Source: Nematostella vectensis
Taxonomy: Eukaryota; Cnidaria; Anthozoa; Actiniaria; Edwardsiidae
Direction of reading: 5' to 3'
Length of the DNA stretch: 64,000 nucleotides
Assembly (NCBI RefSeq): GCF_932526225.1
Contig: NC_064040.1
Span: 15,929,994-15,993,993 of the forward strand
Under the pieces are notes generated by a model. The model worked only from the letters and a program-made list of their open reading frames with translations. It was not told the origin of the DNA and made no database searches. Made by a program: the position numbers and the translations under genes. Numbering within the stretch: position 1 is the first letter of the stretch; each line of letters starts with the position of its first letter. This document shows, piece by piece, positions 23,849-37,857 of this stretch.

Positions 23849-26166
23849 TTCACGATTATCTCTCCTATTAAATGCGGTGTCATTTGATGTCATCATATTG
23901 TACCCCATCCGCAAAAATATATATACATATATTCCCGCCCAGGCTCCCTAATTAAATGCGGTTGCATTCGATGTCATCATATGGATGCACCAACGGCAAA
24001 AAATTAAAATTATGTTTCCGCCCAGGCTCGAACTGGGGACCTTCTGCGTGTGAGGCAGACGTGATAACCACTACACTACTGAAACTTCACGATTATCTCT
24101 CCTATTAAATGCGGTGTCATTTGATGTCATCATATTGTACCCCATCCGCAAAAAAAAAAAAATAAAATGTTTCCGCCCAGGCTCGAACTTGGGACCTTCT
24201 GCGTGTAAAGCAGACGTGATAATCACTACACTAAGGAAACTTCACGACTTTCTCCCCTATTAATTGCGGTGTCATTTGACGTCATCATATTGTACCCCAT
24301 AGGCAAAAAAAAAAATGTTTCCGCCCAGGCACGAACTTGTGACCTTCTGCGTGTTAGGCAGACGTGATAACCACTACACTACGGAAACTTCACTATTTTT
24401 TTCTCCTATTAAATTCGTTTTCATTCGATGTCATCATATCGATGCACCAACGGCAAAAAAATTTAAAAAATGTCCTGGCGGGGCTCGAACTTGGGACCTT
24501 CTGCGTGTAAAGCAGACGTGATAAACACTACACTCCGGAACCTTCACGACTTTCTCCCCTATTAATTGAGGTGTCAATTGACGTCATCATAATGTACCCC
24601 ATAGGCAAAAAAAAAAAAATGTTTCCGCCCAGGCACGAACTGGGGACCTTCTGCGTGTTAGGCAGACGTGATAACCACTACACTACGGAAACTTCTTATT
24701 ATCTCTCCTATTAAATGCGGTGTCATTTTATGTCATCATATTGTACAACATCCGCAAAAAAAAAAATGTTTTAAATTATGTTTAAATTAAATGCGGTTAC
24801 ATTCGATGTCATCATATGGATGCACCAACGGCAAAAAATTAAAATAATGTTTCCGCCCTGGCACGAACAGGGGACCTTCTGAGTGTGAGGCAGACGTGAT
24901 AACCACTACACTACGGAAACTTCACGATTATCTCTCCTATTAAATGCGGTGTCATTTGATGTCATCATATTGTACCCCATCCGCAAAAAAAAAAAAATAA
25001 CAAAACGTTTCCGCCCAGGCTCGAAAAGGGGACCTTCTGTGTGTAAAGCAGACGTGATAACCACTACACTACGGAAACTTCACGATTATCTCTCCTATTA
25101 AATGCGGTGTCATTTGATGTCATCATATTGTACCCCATCCGCAAAAAATATATATATATATATTCCCGCTCCGGCTCCCTAATTAAATGCGGTTACATTC
25201 GATTTCATCATATGGATGCACCAACGGCAAAAAATTAAAATAATGTTTCCACCCAGGCTCGAACAGGGGACCTTCTGCGTGTGAGGCAGACGTGATAACC
25301 ACTACACTACGGAAACTTCACGATTATCTCTCCTATTAAATGCGGTGTCATTTGATGTCATCATATTGTACCCCATCCGCAAAAACAATAATAAAATGTT
25401 TCCGCCCAGGCTCGAACTGGGGACCTTTTGCGTGTTAGGCAGACGTGATAACCACTACACTACGGAAACTTCACTATTTTCTCTCCTATTAAATTCGTTT
25501 TCATTCGATGTCATCATATCGATGCACCAACGGCAAAAAAATTTAAAAAATGTCCTGGCGGGGCTCGAAATTGGGACCTTATGCGTGTAAAGCAGACGTG
25601 ATAAACACTACACTCCGGAACCTTCACGACTTTCTCCCCTATTAATTGCGGTGTCAATTGACGTCATCATAATGTACCCCATAGGCAAAAAAAAAAAATG
25701 TTTCCGCCCAGGCACGAACTGGGGACCTTCTGCGTGTTAGGCAGACGTGATAACCACTACACTACGGAAACTTCTTATTATCTCTCCTATTAAATGTGGT
25801 GTCATTTGATGTCATCATATTGTACCCCTTCCGCAAAAAAAAAATAACAAAATATTTCCTCCCAAGCTCCCTAATTAAATTCGGTTTTATTCGATGTCAT
25901 CATATGGATGCACCAACGGCAAAAAAATAAAATAATATTTCGGCCCAGGCTCGAACTGGGGACCTTCTGCGTGTAAAGCAGACGTGATAACCACTACACA
26001 ACGGAAACTTCACGATTAGCTCTCCTATTAAATGTGGTGTCATTTGATGTCATCATATTGTACCCCTCACGCAAAAAAAAAATATATATATATATTTCGG
26101 CCCTGGCTCCCTAATTAAATGCGGTTACATTCGATGTCATCATATGGATGCACCAACGGCAAAAAA

Positions 26167-26227
26167 GGCTCGAACTGGGGACCTTCTGCGTGTTAGGCAG
26201 ACGTGATAACCACTACACTACGGACAC
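26167..26227 (-). pseudogene. Partial AAC tRNA lacking the 3' acceptor strand
   Basis: Block C copy of 6741, same junction. Confidence 0.75.
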
Positions 26228-26854
26228 TTCACGATTTTCTCTCCTATTAAATTGAATGTCATTTGATGTCATCATTCTGTACCCCATACGCAAAAAAAAA
26301 ATAACAAAACGTTTCCGCCCAGGCTCGAAAAGGGGACCTTCTGTGTGTAAAGCAGACGTGATAACCACTACACTACGGAAACTTCACGATTATCTCTCCT
26401 ATTAAATGCGGTGTCATTTGATGTCATCATATTGTAACCCATCCGCAAAAAAAAATATATATATATTCCCGCCCAGGCTCCCTAATTAAATGCGGTTGCA
26501 TTCGATGTCATCATATGGATGCACCAACGGCAAAAAATTAAAATAATGTTTCCGCCCAGGCTCGAACAGGGGACCTTCTGCGTGTGAGGCAGACGTGATA
26601 ACCACTACACTACGGAAACTTCACGACTATCTCTCCTATTAAATGCGGTGTCATTTGATGTCATCATATTGTACCCCATCCGCAAAAAAAATATAACAAA
26701 ATGTTTCCTCCCAGCCTCGAACTGGGGACCTTCTGCGTGTAAAGCAGACGTGATAATCACTGCACTACGGAAACTTCACGATTTTCTCTCCTATTAAATG
26801 CGGTGTCATTTGATGTCATCATATTGTACCCCATCCGCAAAAACAATAATAAAA

Positions 26855-26927
26855 TGTTTCCGCCCAGGCTCGAACTGGGGACCTTCTGCGTGTTAGGCAG
26901 ACGTGATAACCACTACACTACGGAAAC
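26855..26927 (-). tRNA. tRNA-Val (AAC)
   Basis: Exact consensus copy that opens block D just past the end of the A/C duplication. Confidence 0.85.
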
Positions 26928-27008
26928 TTCACAATTTTCTCTCCTATTAAATTCGTTTTCATTCGATGTCATCATATCGATGCACCAACGGCAAAAACAT
27001 TTAAAAAA

Positions 27009-27080
27009 TGTCCCGGCGGGGCTCGAACTTGGGACCTTCTGCGTGTGAAGCAAACTTGATAAAAACTACACTACAGAAAC
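27009..27080 (-). pseudogene. Class B CAC tRNA-Val relic
   Basis: Same class as 4050, in block D; near-copies at 27770 and 30063. Confidence 0.65.
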
Positions 27081-27616
27081 TTCACGATTAACTCTCCTAT
27101 AAATGCGATTTTATTAGATGTCATCATATGGATGCACAAACGGCAAAAAAATTAAAATAATGTTTCCGCCCAGGCTAGAACTTGGGACCTTCTGCGTGTA
27201 AAGCAGACGTGATAACCACTAACCTACGGAAACTTCACGATTTTCTCTCCTATTAAATGCGGTGTCATTTGATGTCATCATATTGTACCCCATCCGCAAA
27301 AAAAAATAATAAAATGTTTCCGCCCAGGCTCGAACTGGGGACCTTCTGTGTGTTAGGCAGACGTGATAACCCCTACACTACGTAAACTTCACAATTTTCT
27401 CTTTTATTAAATTCGTTTTCATTCGATGTCATCATATCGATGCACCAACGGCAAAAAAAAATTAAAAAATGTCCCGGCGGGGCTCGAACTTGGGACCTTC
27501 TGCGTGTAAAGCAGACGTGATAAACACTACACTTCGGAAACTTCACGACTTTCTCCCCTATTAAATGCGGTGTCATTTGACGTCATCATATTGTACCCCA
27601 TAGGCAAAAAAAGAAA

Positions 27617-27689
27617 TGTTTCCGCCCAGGCTCGAACTGGGGACCTTCTGCGTGTTAGGCAGACGTGATAACCACTACACTACGGAAAC
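27617..27689 (-). tRNA. tRNA-Val (AAC)
   Basis: Exact consensus copy between two class B genes (27470 and 27770). Confidence 0.85.
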
Positions 27690-28307
27690 TTCACAATATT
27701 CTCTCCTATTAAATTCGTTTTCATTCGATGTCATCATATCGATGCACCAACGGCAAAAACATTAAAAAATGTCCCGGCGGGGCTCGAACTTGGGACCTTC
27801 TGCGTGTGAAGCAAACTTGATAAAAACTACACTACAGAAACTTCACGATTAACTCTCCTATAGATGCGATTTTATTCGATGTCATCATATGGATTCACAA
27901 ACGGCAAAAAAATTAAAATAATGTTTCCGCCCAGGCTAGAACTGGGGACCTTCTGCGTGTAAAGCAGACGTGATAACCACTACACTACGGAAACTTCACA
28001 ACTATCTCTCCTATTAAATGTGGTGTCATTTGATGTCATCATGTTGTACCCCATCCGCGAAAAAAAAAAATGTTTCCGCCCAGGCTCGAACTGGGGACCT
28101 TCTGTGTGTAAAGCAGACGTGATAACCACTACACTACGGAAACTTCACGATTATCTCTCCTATTAAATGCGGTGTCATTTGATGTCATCATATTGTACCC
28201 CATCCGCAAAAATATATATACATATATTCCCGCCCAGGCTCCCTAATTAAATGCGGTTGCATTCGATGTCATCATATGGATGCACCAACGGCAAAAAATT
28301 AAAATTA

Positions 28308-28380
28308 TGTTTCCGCCCAGGCTCGAACTGGGGACCTTCTGCGTGTGAGGCAGACGTGATAACCACTACACTACGGAAAC
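28308..28380 (-). tRNA. tRNA-Val (CAC)
   Basis: Exact consensus copy. The related gene at 24013 (and 4587) has a changed acceptor stem, so this is the better preserved member of that lineage. Confidence 0.85.
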
Positions 28381-29376
28381 TTCACGATTATCTCTCCTAT
28401 TAAATGCGGTGTCATTTGATGTCATCATATTGTACCCCATCCGCAAAAAAAAATAATAAAATGTTTCCGCCCAGGCTCGAACTTGGGACCTTCTGCGTGT
28501 AAAGCAGACGTGATAATCACTACACTAAGGAAACTTCACGAATTTCTCCCCTATTAATTGCGGTGTCATTTGACGTCATCATATTGTACCCCATAGGCAA
28601 AAAAAAAATGTTTCCGCCCAGGCACGAACTTGGGACCTTCTGCGTGTTAGGCAGACGTGATAACCACTACACTACGGAAACTTCACAATTTTCTCTCCTA
28701 TTAAATTCGTTTTCATTCGATGTCATCATATCGATGCACCAACGGCAAAAAAATTTAAAAAATGTCCTGGCGGGGCTCGAACTTGGGACCTTCTGCGTGT
28801 AAAGCAGACGTGATAAACACTACACTACGGAAACTTCACGACTTTCTCCCCTATTAATTGCGGTGTCATTTGACGTCATCATAATGTACCCCATAGGCAA
28901 AAAAAAATGTTTCCGCCCAGGCACGAACTGGGGACCTTCTGCGTGTTAGGCAGACGTGATAACCACTACACTACGTAAACTTCACGATTATCTCTCCTAT
29001 TAAATGTGGTGTCATTTGATGTCATCATATTGTACCCCTTCAGAAAAAAAAAAATAACAAAATATTTCCTCCCAAGCTCCCTAATTAAATTCGGTTTTAT
29101 TCGATGTCATCATATGGATGCACCAACTGCAAAAAATTAAAATAATGTTTCGGCCCAGGCTCGAACTGGGGACCTTCTGCGTGTAAAGCAGACGTGATAA
29201 CCACTACAATACGTAAACTTCACGATTAGCTCTCCTATTAAATGTGGTGTCATTTGATGTCATCATATTGTACCCCTTACGCAAAAAAAAAATGTATATA
29301 TATATTTCGGCCCAGGCTCCCTAATTAAATGCGGTTACATTCGATGTCATCATATGGATGCACCAACGGCAAAAAA

Positions 29377-29437
29377 GGCTCGAACTGGGGACCTTCTGCG
29401 TGTTAGGCAGACGTGATAACCACTACACTACGGAAAC
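29377..29437 (-). pseudogene. Partial AAC tRNA lacking the 3' acceptor strand
   Basis: Block D copy of the 6741 form, here with the consensus 5' acceptor end. Confidence 0.7.
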
Positions 29438-30985
29438 TTCACGATTATCTCTCCTATTAAATGCGGTGTCATTTGATGTCATCATATTGTAACCCATCCG
29501 CAAAAAAATATATATATATTCCCGCCCAGGCTACCTAATTAAATGCGGTTGCATTCGATGTCATCATATGGATGCACCAACGGCAAAAAATTAAAATAAT
29601 GTTTCCGCCCAGGCTCGAAAAGGGGACCTTCTGCGTGTGAGGCAGACGTGATAACCACTACACTACGGAAACTTCACGATTATCTCTCCTATTAAATGCG
29701 GTGTCATTTGATGTCATCATAATGTACCCCATCCGCAAAAAAAAATATAACAAAATGTTTCCTCCCAGCCTCGAACTGGGGACCTTCTGCGTGTAAAGCA
29801 GACGTGATAATCACTGCACTACGGAAACTTCACGATTTTCTCTCCTATTAAATGCGGTGTCATTTGATGTCATCATATTGTACCCCATCCGCAAAAACAA
29901 TAATAAAATGTTTCCGCCCAGGCTCGAACTGGGGACCTTCTGCGTGTTAGGCAGACGTGATAACCACTGCACTACGGAAACTTCACAATTTTCTCTCCTA
30001 TTAAATTCGTTTTCATTCGATGTCATCATATCTATGCACCAACGGCAAAAACATTTAAAAAATGTCCCGGCGGGGCTCGAACTTGGGACCTTCTGCGTGT
30101 GAAGCAAACTTGATAAAAACTACACTACAGAAACTTCACGATTAACTCTCCTATAAATGCGATTTTATTCGATGTCAACATATGGATGCACAAACGGCAA
30201 AAAAATTAAAATAATGTTTCCGCCCAGGCTAGAACTGGGGACCTTCTGCGTGTAAAGCAGACGTGATAACCACTACACTACGGAAACTTCACGATTTTCT
30301 CTCCTATTAAATGCGGTGTCATTTGATGTCATCATATTGTACCCCATCCGCAAAAAAAATAATAAAATGTTTCCGCCCAGGCTCGAACTGGGGACCTTCT
30401 GCGTGTTAGGCAGACGTGATAACCCCTACACTACGTAAACTTCACAATTTTCTCTTTTATTAAATTCGTTTTCATTCGATGTCATCATATCGATGCACCA
30501 ACGGCAAAAAAATTTAAAAAATGTCCCGGGGGGGCTCGAACTTGGGACCTTCTGCGTGTAAAGCAGACGTGATAAACACTACACTTCGGAAACTTCACGA
30601 CTTTCTCCCCTATTAAATGCGGTGTCATTTGACGTCATCATATTGTACCCCATAGGCAAAAAAAAAATAACAAAATATTTCCTCCCAAGCTCCCTAATTC
30701 AATTCGGTTTTATTCGATGTCATCATATGGATGCACTAACGGAAAAAAATTAAAATAATGTTTCGGCCCAGGCTCGAACTGGGGACCTTCTGCGTGTAAA
30801 GCAGACGTGATAACCACTACACTACGGAAACTTAACGATTAGCTCTCCTATTAAATGTGGTGTCATTTGATGTCATCATATTGTACCCCTTACGCAAAAA
30901 AAAAAAATATATATTTCGGCCCAGGCTCCCTAATTAAATGCGGTTACATTCGATGTCATCATATGGATGCACCAACGGCAAAAAA

Positions 30986-31046
30986 GGCTCGAACTGGGGA
31001 CCTTCTGCGTGTTAGGCAGACGTGATAACCACTACACTACGGACAC
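30986..31046 (-). pseudogene. Partial AAC tRNA lacking the 3' acceptor strand
   Basis: Second block D copy of the 6741 form. Confidence 0.7.
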
Positions 31047-31672
31047 TTCACGATTTTCTCTCCTATTAAATGCAGTGTCATTTGATGTCATCATATTGTA
31101 CCCCATCCGCAAAAAAAAAAAAACCAAAACGTTTCCGCCCAGGCTCGAAAAGGGGACCTTCTGTGTGTAAAGCAGACGTGATAACCACTACACTACGGAA
31201 ACTTCACGATTATCTCTACTATTAAATGCGGTGTCATTTGATGTCATCATATTGTACCCCTTCCTCAAAAAAATATATATATATTCCCGCCCAGGCTCCC
31301 TAATTAAATGCGGTTGCATTCGATGTCATCATATGGATGCACCAACGGCAAAAAATTAAAATAATGTTTCCGCCCAGGCTCGAACAGGGGACCTTCTGCG
31401 TGTGAGGCAGACGTGATAACCACTACACTACGGAAACTTCACGATTATCTCTCCTATTAAATGTGGTGTCATTTGATGTCATCATATTGTACCCCATCCG
31501 CAAAAAAAATATAACAAAATGTTTCCTCCCAGCCTCGAACTGGGGACCTTCTGCGTGTAAAGCAGACGTGATAACCACTGCACTACGGAAACTTCACGAT
31601 TTTCTCTCCTATTAAATGCGGTGTCATTTGATGTCATCATATTGTCCCCCATCCGCAAAAACAATAATAAAA

Positions 31673-31745
31673 TGTTTCCGCCCAGGCTCGAACTGGGGAC
31701 CTTCTGCGTGTTAGGCAGACGTGATAACCACTACACTACGGAAAC
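31673..31745 (-). tRNA. tRNA-Val (AAC)
   Basis: Exact consensus copy. It and 31826 are a neighbouring pair of intact AAC genes with different spacer types. Confidence 0.85.
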
Positions 31746-31825
31746 TTCACAATTTTCTCTCCTATTAAATTCGTTTTCATTCGATGTCATCATATGGATG
31801 CACCAACGGCAAAAAATTTAAATAA

Positions 31826-31898
31826 TGTTTCCGCCCAGGCTCGAACTGGGGACCTTCTGCGTGTTAGGCAGACGTGATAACCACTACACTACGGAAAC
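31826..31898 (-). tRNA. tRNA-Val (AAC)
   Basis: Exact consensus copy; second of an intact AAC pair. Confidence 0.85.
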
Positions 31899-32526
31899 TT
31901 CACGATTATCTCTCCAATTAAATGCGGTGTCATTTGATGTCATCATATTGTACCCCATCCGCAAAAAAAAAATAACAAAATGTTTCCGCCCAGGCTCGAA
32001 CTGGGGACCTTCTGCGTGTAAAGCAGACGTGATAACAACTACACTACGGACACTTCACGATTTTCTCTCCTATTAAATGCAGTGTCATTTGATATCATCA
32101 TATTGTACCCCTTCCGCAAAAAAAAATAACAAAATATTTCCTCCCAAGCTCCCTAATTAAATTCGGTTTTATTCGATGTCATCATATGGATGCACCAACG
32201 GCAAAAAATTTGAATAATGTTTCCGCCCAGGCTCGAACTGGGGACCTTCTGCGTGTTAGGCAGACGTGATAACCACTACACTACGGAGACTTCATGATTT
32301 TCCCTCCTATTAAATGCAGTGTCATTTGATGTCATCATATTGTACCCCATCCGCAAAAAAAAAAATAACAAAATGTTTCCTCCCAGCCTCGAACTGGGGA
32401 CCTTCTGCGTGTAAAGCAGACGTGATAACCACTGCACTACGGAAACTTCACGATTTTCTCTCCTATTAAATGCGGTGTCATTTGATGTCATCATATTGTA
32501 CCCCATCCGCAAAAACAATAATAAAA

Positions 32527-32599
32527 TGTTTCCGCCCAGGCTCGAACTGGGGACCTTCTGCGTGTTAGGCAGACGTGATAACCACTACACTACGGAAAC
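32527..32599 (-). tRNA. tRNA-Val (AAC)
   Basis: Exact consensus copy in E1; E2 partner at 40879. Confidence 0.85.
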
Positions 32600-33891
32600 T
32601 TCACAATTTTCTCTCCTATTAAATTCGTTTTCATTCGATGTCATCATATCGATGCACCAACGGCAAAAACATTTAAAAAATGTCCCGGCGGGGCTCGAAC
32701 TTGCGACCTTCTGCGTGTGAAGCAAACTTGATAAAAACTACACTACAGAAACTTCACGATTAACTCTTCTATAAATGCGATTTTGTTCAATGTCATCATA
32801 TGGATGCACAAACGGCAAAAAAATTAAAATAATGTTTCCGCCCAGGCTAGAACTGGGGACCTTCTGCGTGTAAAGCAGACGTGATAACCACTACACTACG
32901 GAAACTTCACGATTTTCTCTCCTATTAAATGCGGTGTCATTTGATGTCATCATATTGTACCCCATCCGCAAAAAAAATAATAAAATGTTTCCGCCCAGGC
33001 TCGAACTGGGGACCTTTTGCGTGTTAGGCAGACGTGATAACCCCTACACTACGTAAACTTCACAATTTTCTCTCCTATTAAATTCGTTTTCATTCGATGT
33101 CATCATATCGATGCACCAACGGCAAAAAAATTTAAAAAATGTCCCGGCGGGGCTCGAACTTGGGACCTTCTGCGTGTAAATCAGACGTGATAAACACTAC
33201 ACTACGGAAACTTCACGACTTTCTCCCCTATTAAATGCGGTGTCATTTGACGTCATCATATTGTACCCCATAGGCAAAAAAAAAATGTTTCCGCCCAGGC
33301 TCGAACTGGGGACCTTCTGCGTGTTAGGCTGACGTGATAACCACTACACTACGGAAACTTCACAATTATCTCTCCTATTAAATGTGGTGTCATTTGATGT
33401 CATCATGTTTTACCCCATCCGCAAAAAAAGTAATAAAATGTTTACGCCCAGGCTCGAACTGGGGACCTTCTGCGTGTTAGGCAGACGTGATAACCCCTAC
33501 ACTACGTAAACTTCACAATTTTCTCTCCTATTAAATTCGTTTTCATTCGATGTCATCATATCGATGCACCAACGGCAAAACAATTTAAAAAATGTCCCGG
33601 CGGGGCTCGAACTTCTGACCTTCTGCGTGTAAAGCAGACGTGATAAACACTACACTACGGAAACTTCACGACTTTCTCCCCTATTAAATGCGGTGTCATT
33701 TGACGTCATCATATTGTACCCCATAGGCAAAAAAAAAAAATGTTTACGCCCAGGCTCGAACTGGCGACCTTCTGCGTGTTAGGCAGACGTGATAACTACT
33801 ACACTACGGAAACTTCACAATTTTCTCTCCTAATAAATTCGTTTTCATTCGATGTCATCATATCGATGCACCAACAAACAAAAAATAAAAA

Positions 33892-33965
33892 TGTCCCGGC
33901 GGAGCTCGAACTTGGGACCTATTCTGCGTGTGAAGCAAACTTGATAAAAACTACACTACGGAAAC
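33892..33965 (-). pseudogene. Class B CAC relic with two extra bases
   Basis: 74-nt form with two extra bases next to the anticodon arm (plus strand ACCTATTCTGC). Seen only in E1/E2 (35528, 36403, 42242, 43878, 44752), so it arose before the 8.35-kb duplication and spread within it. Confidence 0.65.
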
Positions 33966-34828
33966 TTCACGATTAACTCTCCTATTAAATGTGGTGTCAT
34001 TTGATGTCATCATATTGTACCCCATCCGCAAAAAAAATAACAAAATATTTCCGCCAAGGCTCCCTAATTAAATGCGGTTTTATTCGATGTCATCATATGG
34101 ATGCACCAACGGCAAAAAATTTAAATAATGTTTCCGCCCAGGCTCGAACTGGGGACCTTCTGCGTGTTAGGCAGACGTGATAACCACTACACTACGGAGA
34201 CTTCATGATTTTCCCTCCTATTAAATGCAGTGTCATTTGATGTCATCATATTGTACCCCATCCGCAAAAAAAAAAATAACAAAACGTTTCCGCCCAGGCT
34301 CGAACTGGGGACCTTCTGTGTGTAAAGAAGACGTGATAACCACTACACTACGGAAACTTCACGATTATCTCTCCTATTAAATGCGGTGTCATTTGATGTC
34401 ATCATATTGTACCCCATCCGCAAAAAAAATATATATATATTCCCGCCCAGGCTCCCTAATTAAATGCGGTTGCATTCGATGTCATCATATGGATGCACCA
34501 ACGGCAAAAAATTAAAATAATGTTTCCGCCCAGGCTCGAACAGGGGACCTTCTGCGTGTGATGCAGACGTGATAACCACTACACTACGGAAACTTCACGA
34601 TTATCTCTCCTATTAAATGCGGTGTCATTTGATGTCATCATATTGTACCCCATCCGCAAAAAAATATAACAAAATGTTTCCTCCCAGCCTCGAACTGGGG
34701 ACCTTCTGCGTGTAAAGCAGACGTGATAACCACTGCACTACGGAAACTTCACGATTTTCTCTCCTATTAAATGCGGTGTCATTTGATGTCATCATATTGT
34801 ACACCATCCGCAAAAAAAAATAACAAAA

Positions 34829-34901
34829 CTTTTCCGCCTAGGCTCGAACTGGGGACCTTCTGCGTTTAAAGTAGACGTGATAACCACTACACTACGGAAA
34901 C
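34829..34901 (-). pseudogene. Val-bodied tRNA relic with TAA anticodon
   Basis: TAA anticodon with a further anticodon-stem change and a changed discriminator and acceptor end. It recurs as 43179. Arose independently of 21780, since block and flanks differ. Confidence 0.6.
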
Positions 34902-35066
34902 TTCACGATTATCTCTCCTATTAAATGCGGTGTCATTTGATGTCATCATATTGTACCCCATCCGCAAAAAAAAAATAACAAAATACTTCCGCCAAGGCTC
35001 CCTAATTAAATGCGGTTTTATTCGATGTCATCATATGGATGCACCAACGGCAAAAAATTTAAATAA

Positions 35067-35139
35067 TGTTTCCGCCCAGGCTCGAACTGGGGACCTTCTG
35101 CGTGTGAGGCAGACGTGATAACCACTACACTACGGAAAC
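35067..35139 (-). tRNA. tRNA-Val (CAC)
   Basis: Exact consensus copy in block E1, next to a T-arm relic near 34984; E2 partner at 43417. Confidence 0.85.
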
Positions 35140-37402
35140 TTCACGATTTTCTCTCCTTTTAAATGCGGTGTCATTTGATGTCATCATATTGTACCCCATC
35201 CGCAAAAAAAAATAACAAAATGTTTCCGCTCAGGCTCGAACTGGGGACCTTCTGCGTGTTAGGCAGACGTGATAACCACTACACTACGGAAACTTCACGA
35301 TTTTCTCTCCTATTAAATGCGGTGTCATTTGATGTCATCATATTGTACCCCATCCGCAAAAAAAATAATAAAATGTTTCCGCCCAGGCTCGAACTGGGGA
35401 CCTTATGCGTGTTAGGCAGACGTGATAACTACTACACTACGGAAACTTCACCATTTTCTCTCCTAATAAATTCGTTTTCATTCGATGCCATCATATCGAT
35501 GCACCAACGGCAAAAAAAATTAAAAAATGTCCCGGCGGAGCTCGAACTTGGGACCTATTCTGCGTGTGAAGCAAACTTGATAAAAACTACACTACGGAAA
35601 CTTCACGATTAACTCTCCTATTAAATGTGGTGTCATTTGATGTCATCATATTGTACCCCATCCGCAAAAAAAAATAACAAAATACTTCCGCCAAGGCTCC
35701 CTAATTAAATGCGGTTTTATTCGATGTCATCATATGGATGCACCAACGGCAAAAAATTTAAATAATGTTTTCGCCCAGGCTCGAACTGGGGACCTTCTGC
35801 GTGTGAGGCAGACGTGATAACCACTACACTACGGAAACTTCACGATTATCTCTCCTATTAAATGCTGTGTCATTTGATGTCATCATATTGTACACCATCC
35901 GCAAAAAAAATAACAAAATATTTCCTCCCAAGCTACCTAATTAAATTCGGTTTTACTCGATGTCATCATATGGATGCACCAACGCCAAAAAAATTTAAAT
36001 AATGTTTCCGCCCAGGCTCGAACTTGGGACCTTCTGCGTGTAAAGCAGACGTGATAACCACTACACTACGGAAACTTCACGATTATCTCTCCTATTAAAT
36101 GCAGTGTCATTTGATGTCATCATATTGTACCCCATCCGCAAAAAAAAAATATATATATATATATATTCCCGCCCAGGCTCCCTAATTAAATGCGGTTGCA
36201 TTCGATGTCATCATATGGATGCACCAACGCCAAAAAAATTTAAATAATGTTTCCGCCCAGGCTCGAACAGGGGACCTTCTGCGTGTTAGGCAGACGTGAT
36301 AACCACTACACTACGGAAACTTCACAATTTTCTCTCCTGATAAATTCGTTTTTATTCGATGTCATCATATCGATGCACCAACGGCAAAAAAAAAATAAAA
36401 AATGTCCCGGCGGAGCTCGAACTTGGTACCTATTCTTCGTGTGAAGCAAACTTGATAAAATCTACACTACGGAAACTTCACGATTAACTCTCCTATTAAA
36501 TGTGGTGTCATTTGATGTCATCATATTGTACCCCATCCGCAAAAAAAATAACAAAATACTTCCGCCAAGGCTCCCTAATTAAATGCGGTTTTATTCGATG
36601 TCATAATATGGATGCACCAACGGCAAAAAAATTAAATAATGTTTCCGCCCAGGCTCGAACTGAGGACCTTCTGCGTGTGAGGCAGACGTTATAACCACTA
36701 CACTACGGAAACTTCACGATTATCTCTCCTATTAAATGCGGTGTCATTTGATGTCATCATATTGTACCCCATCCGCAAAAAAAAATAACAAAATGTTTCC
36801 GCCCAGGCTCGAACTGGGGAACTTCTGCGTGTAAAGCAGACGTGATAACCACTAGACTACGGAAACTTCACGATTTCCTCTCCTATTAAATGCGGTGTCA
36901 TTTGATGTGATCATATTGTACACCATCCGCAAAAAAATAACAAAATATTTCCTCCCAAGCTACCTAATTAAATTCGGTTTTATTCGATGTCATCATATGG
37001 ATGCACCAACGCCAAAAAAAATTAAATAATGTTTCCGCCCAGGCTCGAACTTGGGACCTTCTGCGTGTAAAGCAGACGTGATAACCACTACACAACGGAA
37101 ACTTCACGACTTTCTCCCCTATTAAATGCGGTGTCATTTGACGTCATCATATTGTACCCCATAGGCAAAAAAAAATCTTTCCGCACAGGCTCGAACTGGG
37201 GACCTTCTCCGTGTTAGGCAGACGTGATAACCACTACACTACGGAAACTTCACGATTTTCTCTCCTATTAAATGCGGTGTCATTTGATGTCATCATATTG
37301 TACACCATCCTCAAAAACAAAATAACAAATTTTTTCCGCCTAGGCTCGAACTGGGGACCTTCTGGGTGTAAAGCAGACGTGATAACCACTACACTAAGGA
37401 AA

Positions 37403-37466
37403 CTTCACGATTTTCTCTCCTTTTAAATGCGGTGTTGTACCCCATCCGCAAAAAAAAATAACAAAA
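37403..37466. other. Spacer lacking the conserved dyad
   Basis: Between the genes at 37330 and 37467 the spacer reads GCGGTG directly followed by TTGTACCCC; the TCATTTGATGTCATCATA core is deleted. Same in E2 at 45752-45815. Confidence 0.8.
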
Positions 37467-37539
37467 TGTTTCCGCCCAGGCTCGAACTGGGGACCTTCTG
37501 CGTGTAAAGCAGACGTGATAACCACTACACTACGGAAAC
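37467..37539 (-). tRNA. tRNA-Val (TAC)
   Basis: Exact consensus copy. The spacer on its 3' side has lost the conserved TCATTTGATGTCATCATA core, so spacing to the preceding gene (37330) is only 137 bp. Its E2 partner at 45816 has a changed D-arm base. Confidence 0.85.
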
Positions 37540-37857
37540 TTCACGATTAACTCTCCTATTAAATGTGGTGTCATTTGATGTCATCATATTGTACCCCATC
37601 CGCAAAAAAAATAACAAAATATTTCCTCCCAGGCTCCCTAATTAAATTCGGTTTTATTCGATGTCATCATATGAATGCACCAACGGCAAAAAATTTAAAT
37701 AATGTTTCCGCCCAGGCTCGAACAGGGGACCTTCTGCGTGTTAGGCAGACGTGATAACCACTACACTACGGAAACTTCACGATTATCTCTCCTATTAAAT
37801 GCGGTGTCATTTGATGTCATCATATTGTACCCCATCCGCAAAAAAAAAATAACAAAA

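Larger units (their letters stand above)
19411..26835 (-). repeat. Block C: second copy of block A, 41 tRNA units
   Basis: AAC: 19462, 19608, 21626, 22242, 23322, 24316, 24620, 25397, 25699; partial 26167. CAC: 19842, 20075, 20310, 20463, 20693, 20925, 21231, 21471, 22548, 22778, 23169, 24013, 24848, 25244, 26547; class B CAC 23476. TAC: 21078, 21934, 22089, 22395, 22933, 23628, 24168, 25006, 25936, 26310, 26702; class B TAC 24471, 25551. TAA: 21780. TTC: 23776. Order and spacing equal block A unit for unit. Only scattered single-base differences are visible, among them the anticodon change at 21780 (its partner at 2354 reads TAC). The match breaks in the spacer near 26835, where block A continues into block B and this copy into block D. 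Confidence 0.92.
26836..32110 (-). repeat. Block D: related 3-kb higher-order repeats, 31 tRNA units
   Basis: AAC: 26855, 27315, 27617, 28609, 28908, 29909, 30368, 31673, 31826; partial 29377, 30986. CAC: 28308, 29600, 31365; class B CAC 27009, 27770, 30063. TAC: 27161, 27922, 28071, 28462, 29146, 29756, 30215, 30759, 31130, 31520, 31981; class B TAC 27470, 28763, 30522. The order starting at 26855 recurs at 29909 (offset 3054) with a central loss, and the first part also opens block E1 at 32527. 27617-28908 parallels 23322-24620 of block C. T-arm relics near 28227, 29063, 29300, 29517, 30677, 30910, 31283. Confidence 0.88.
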
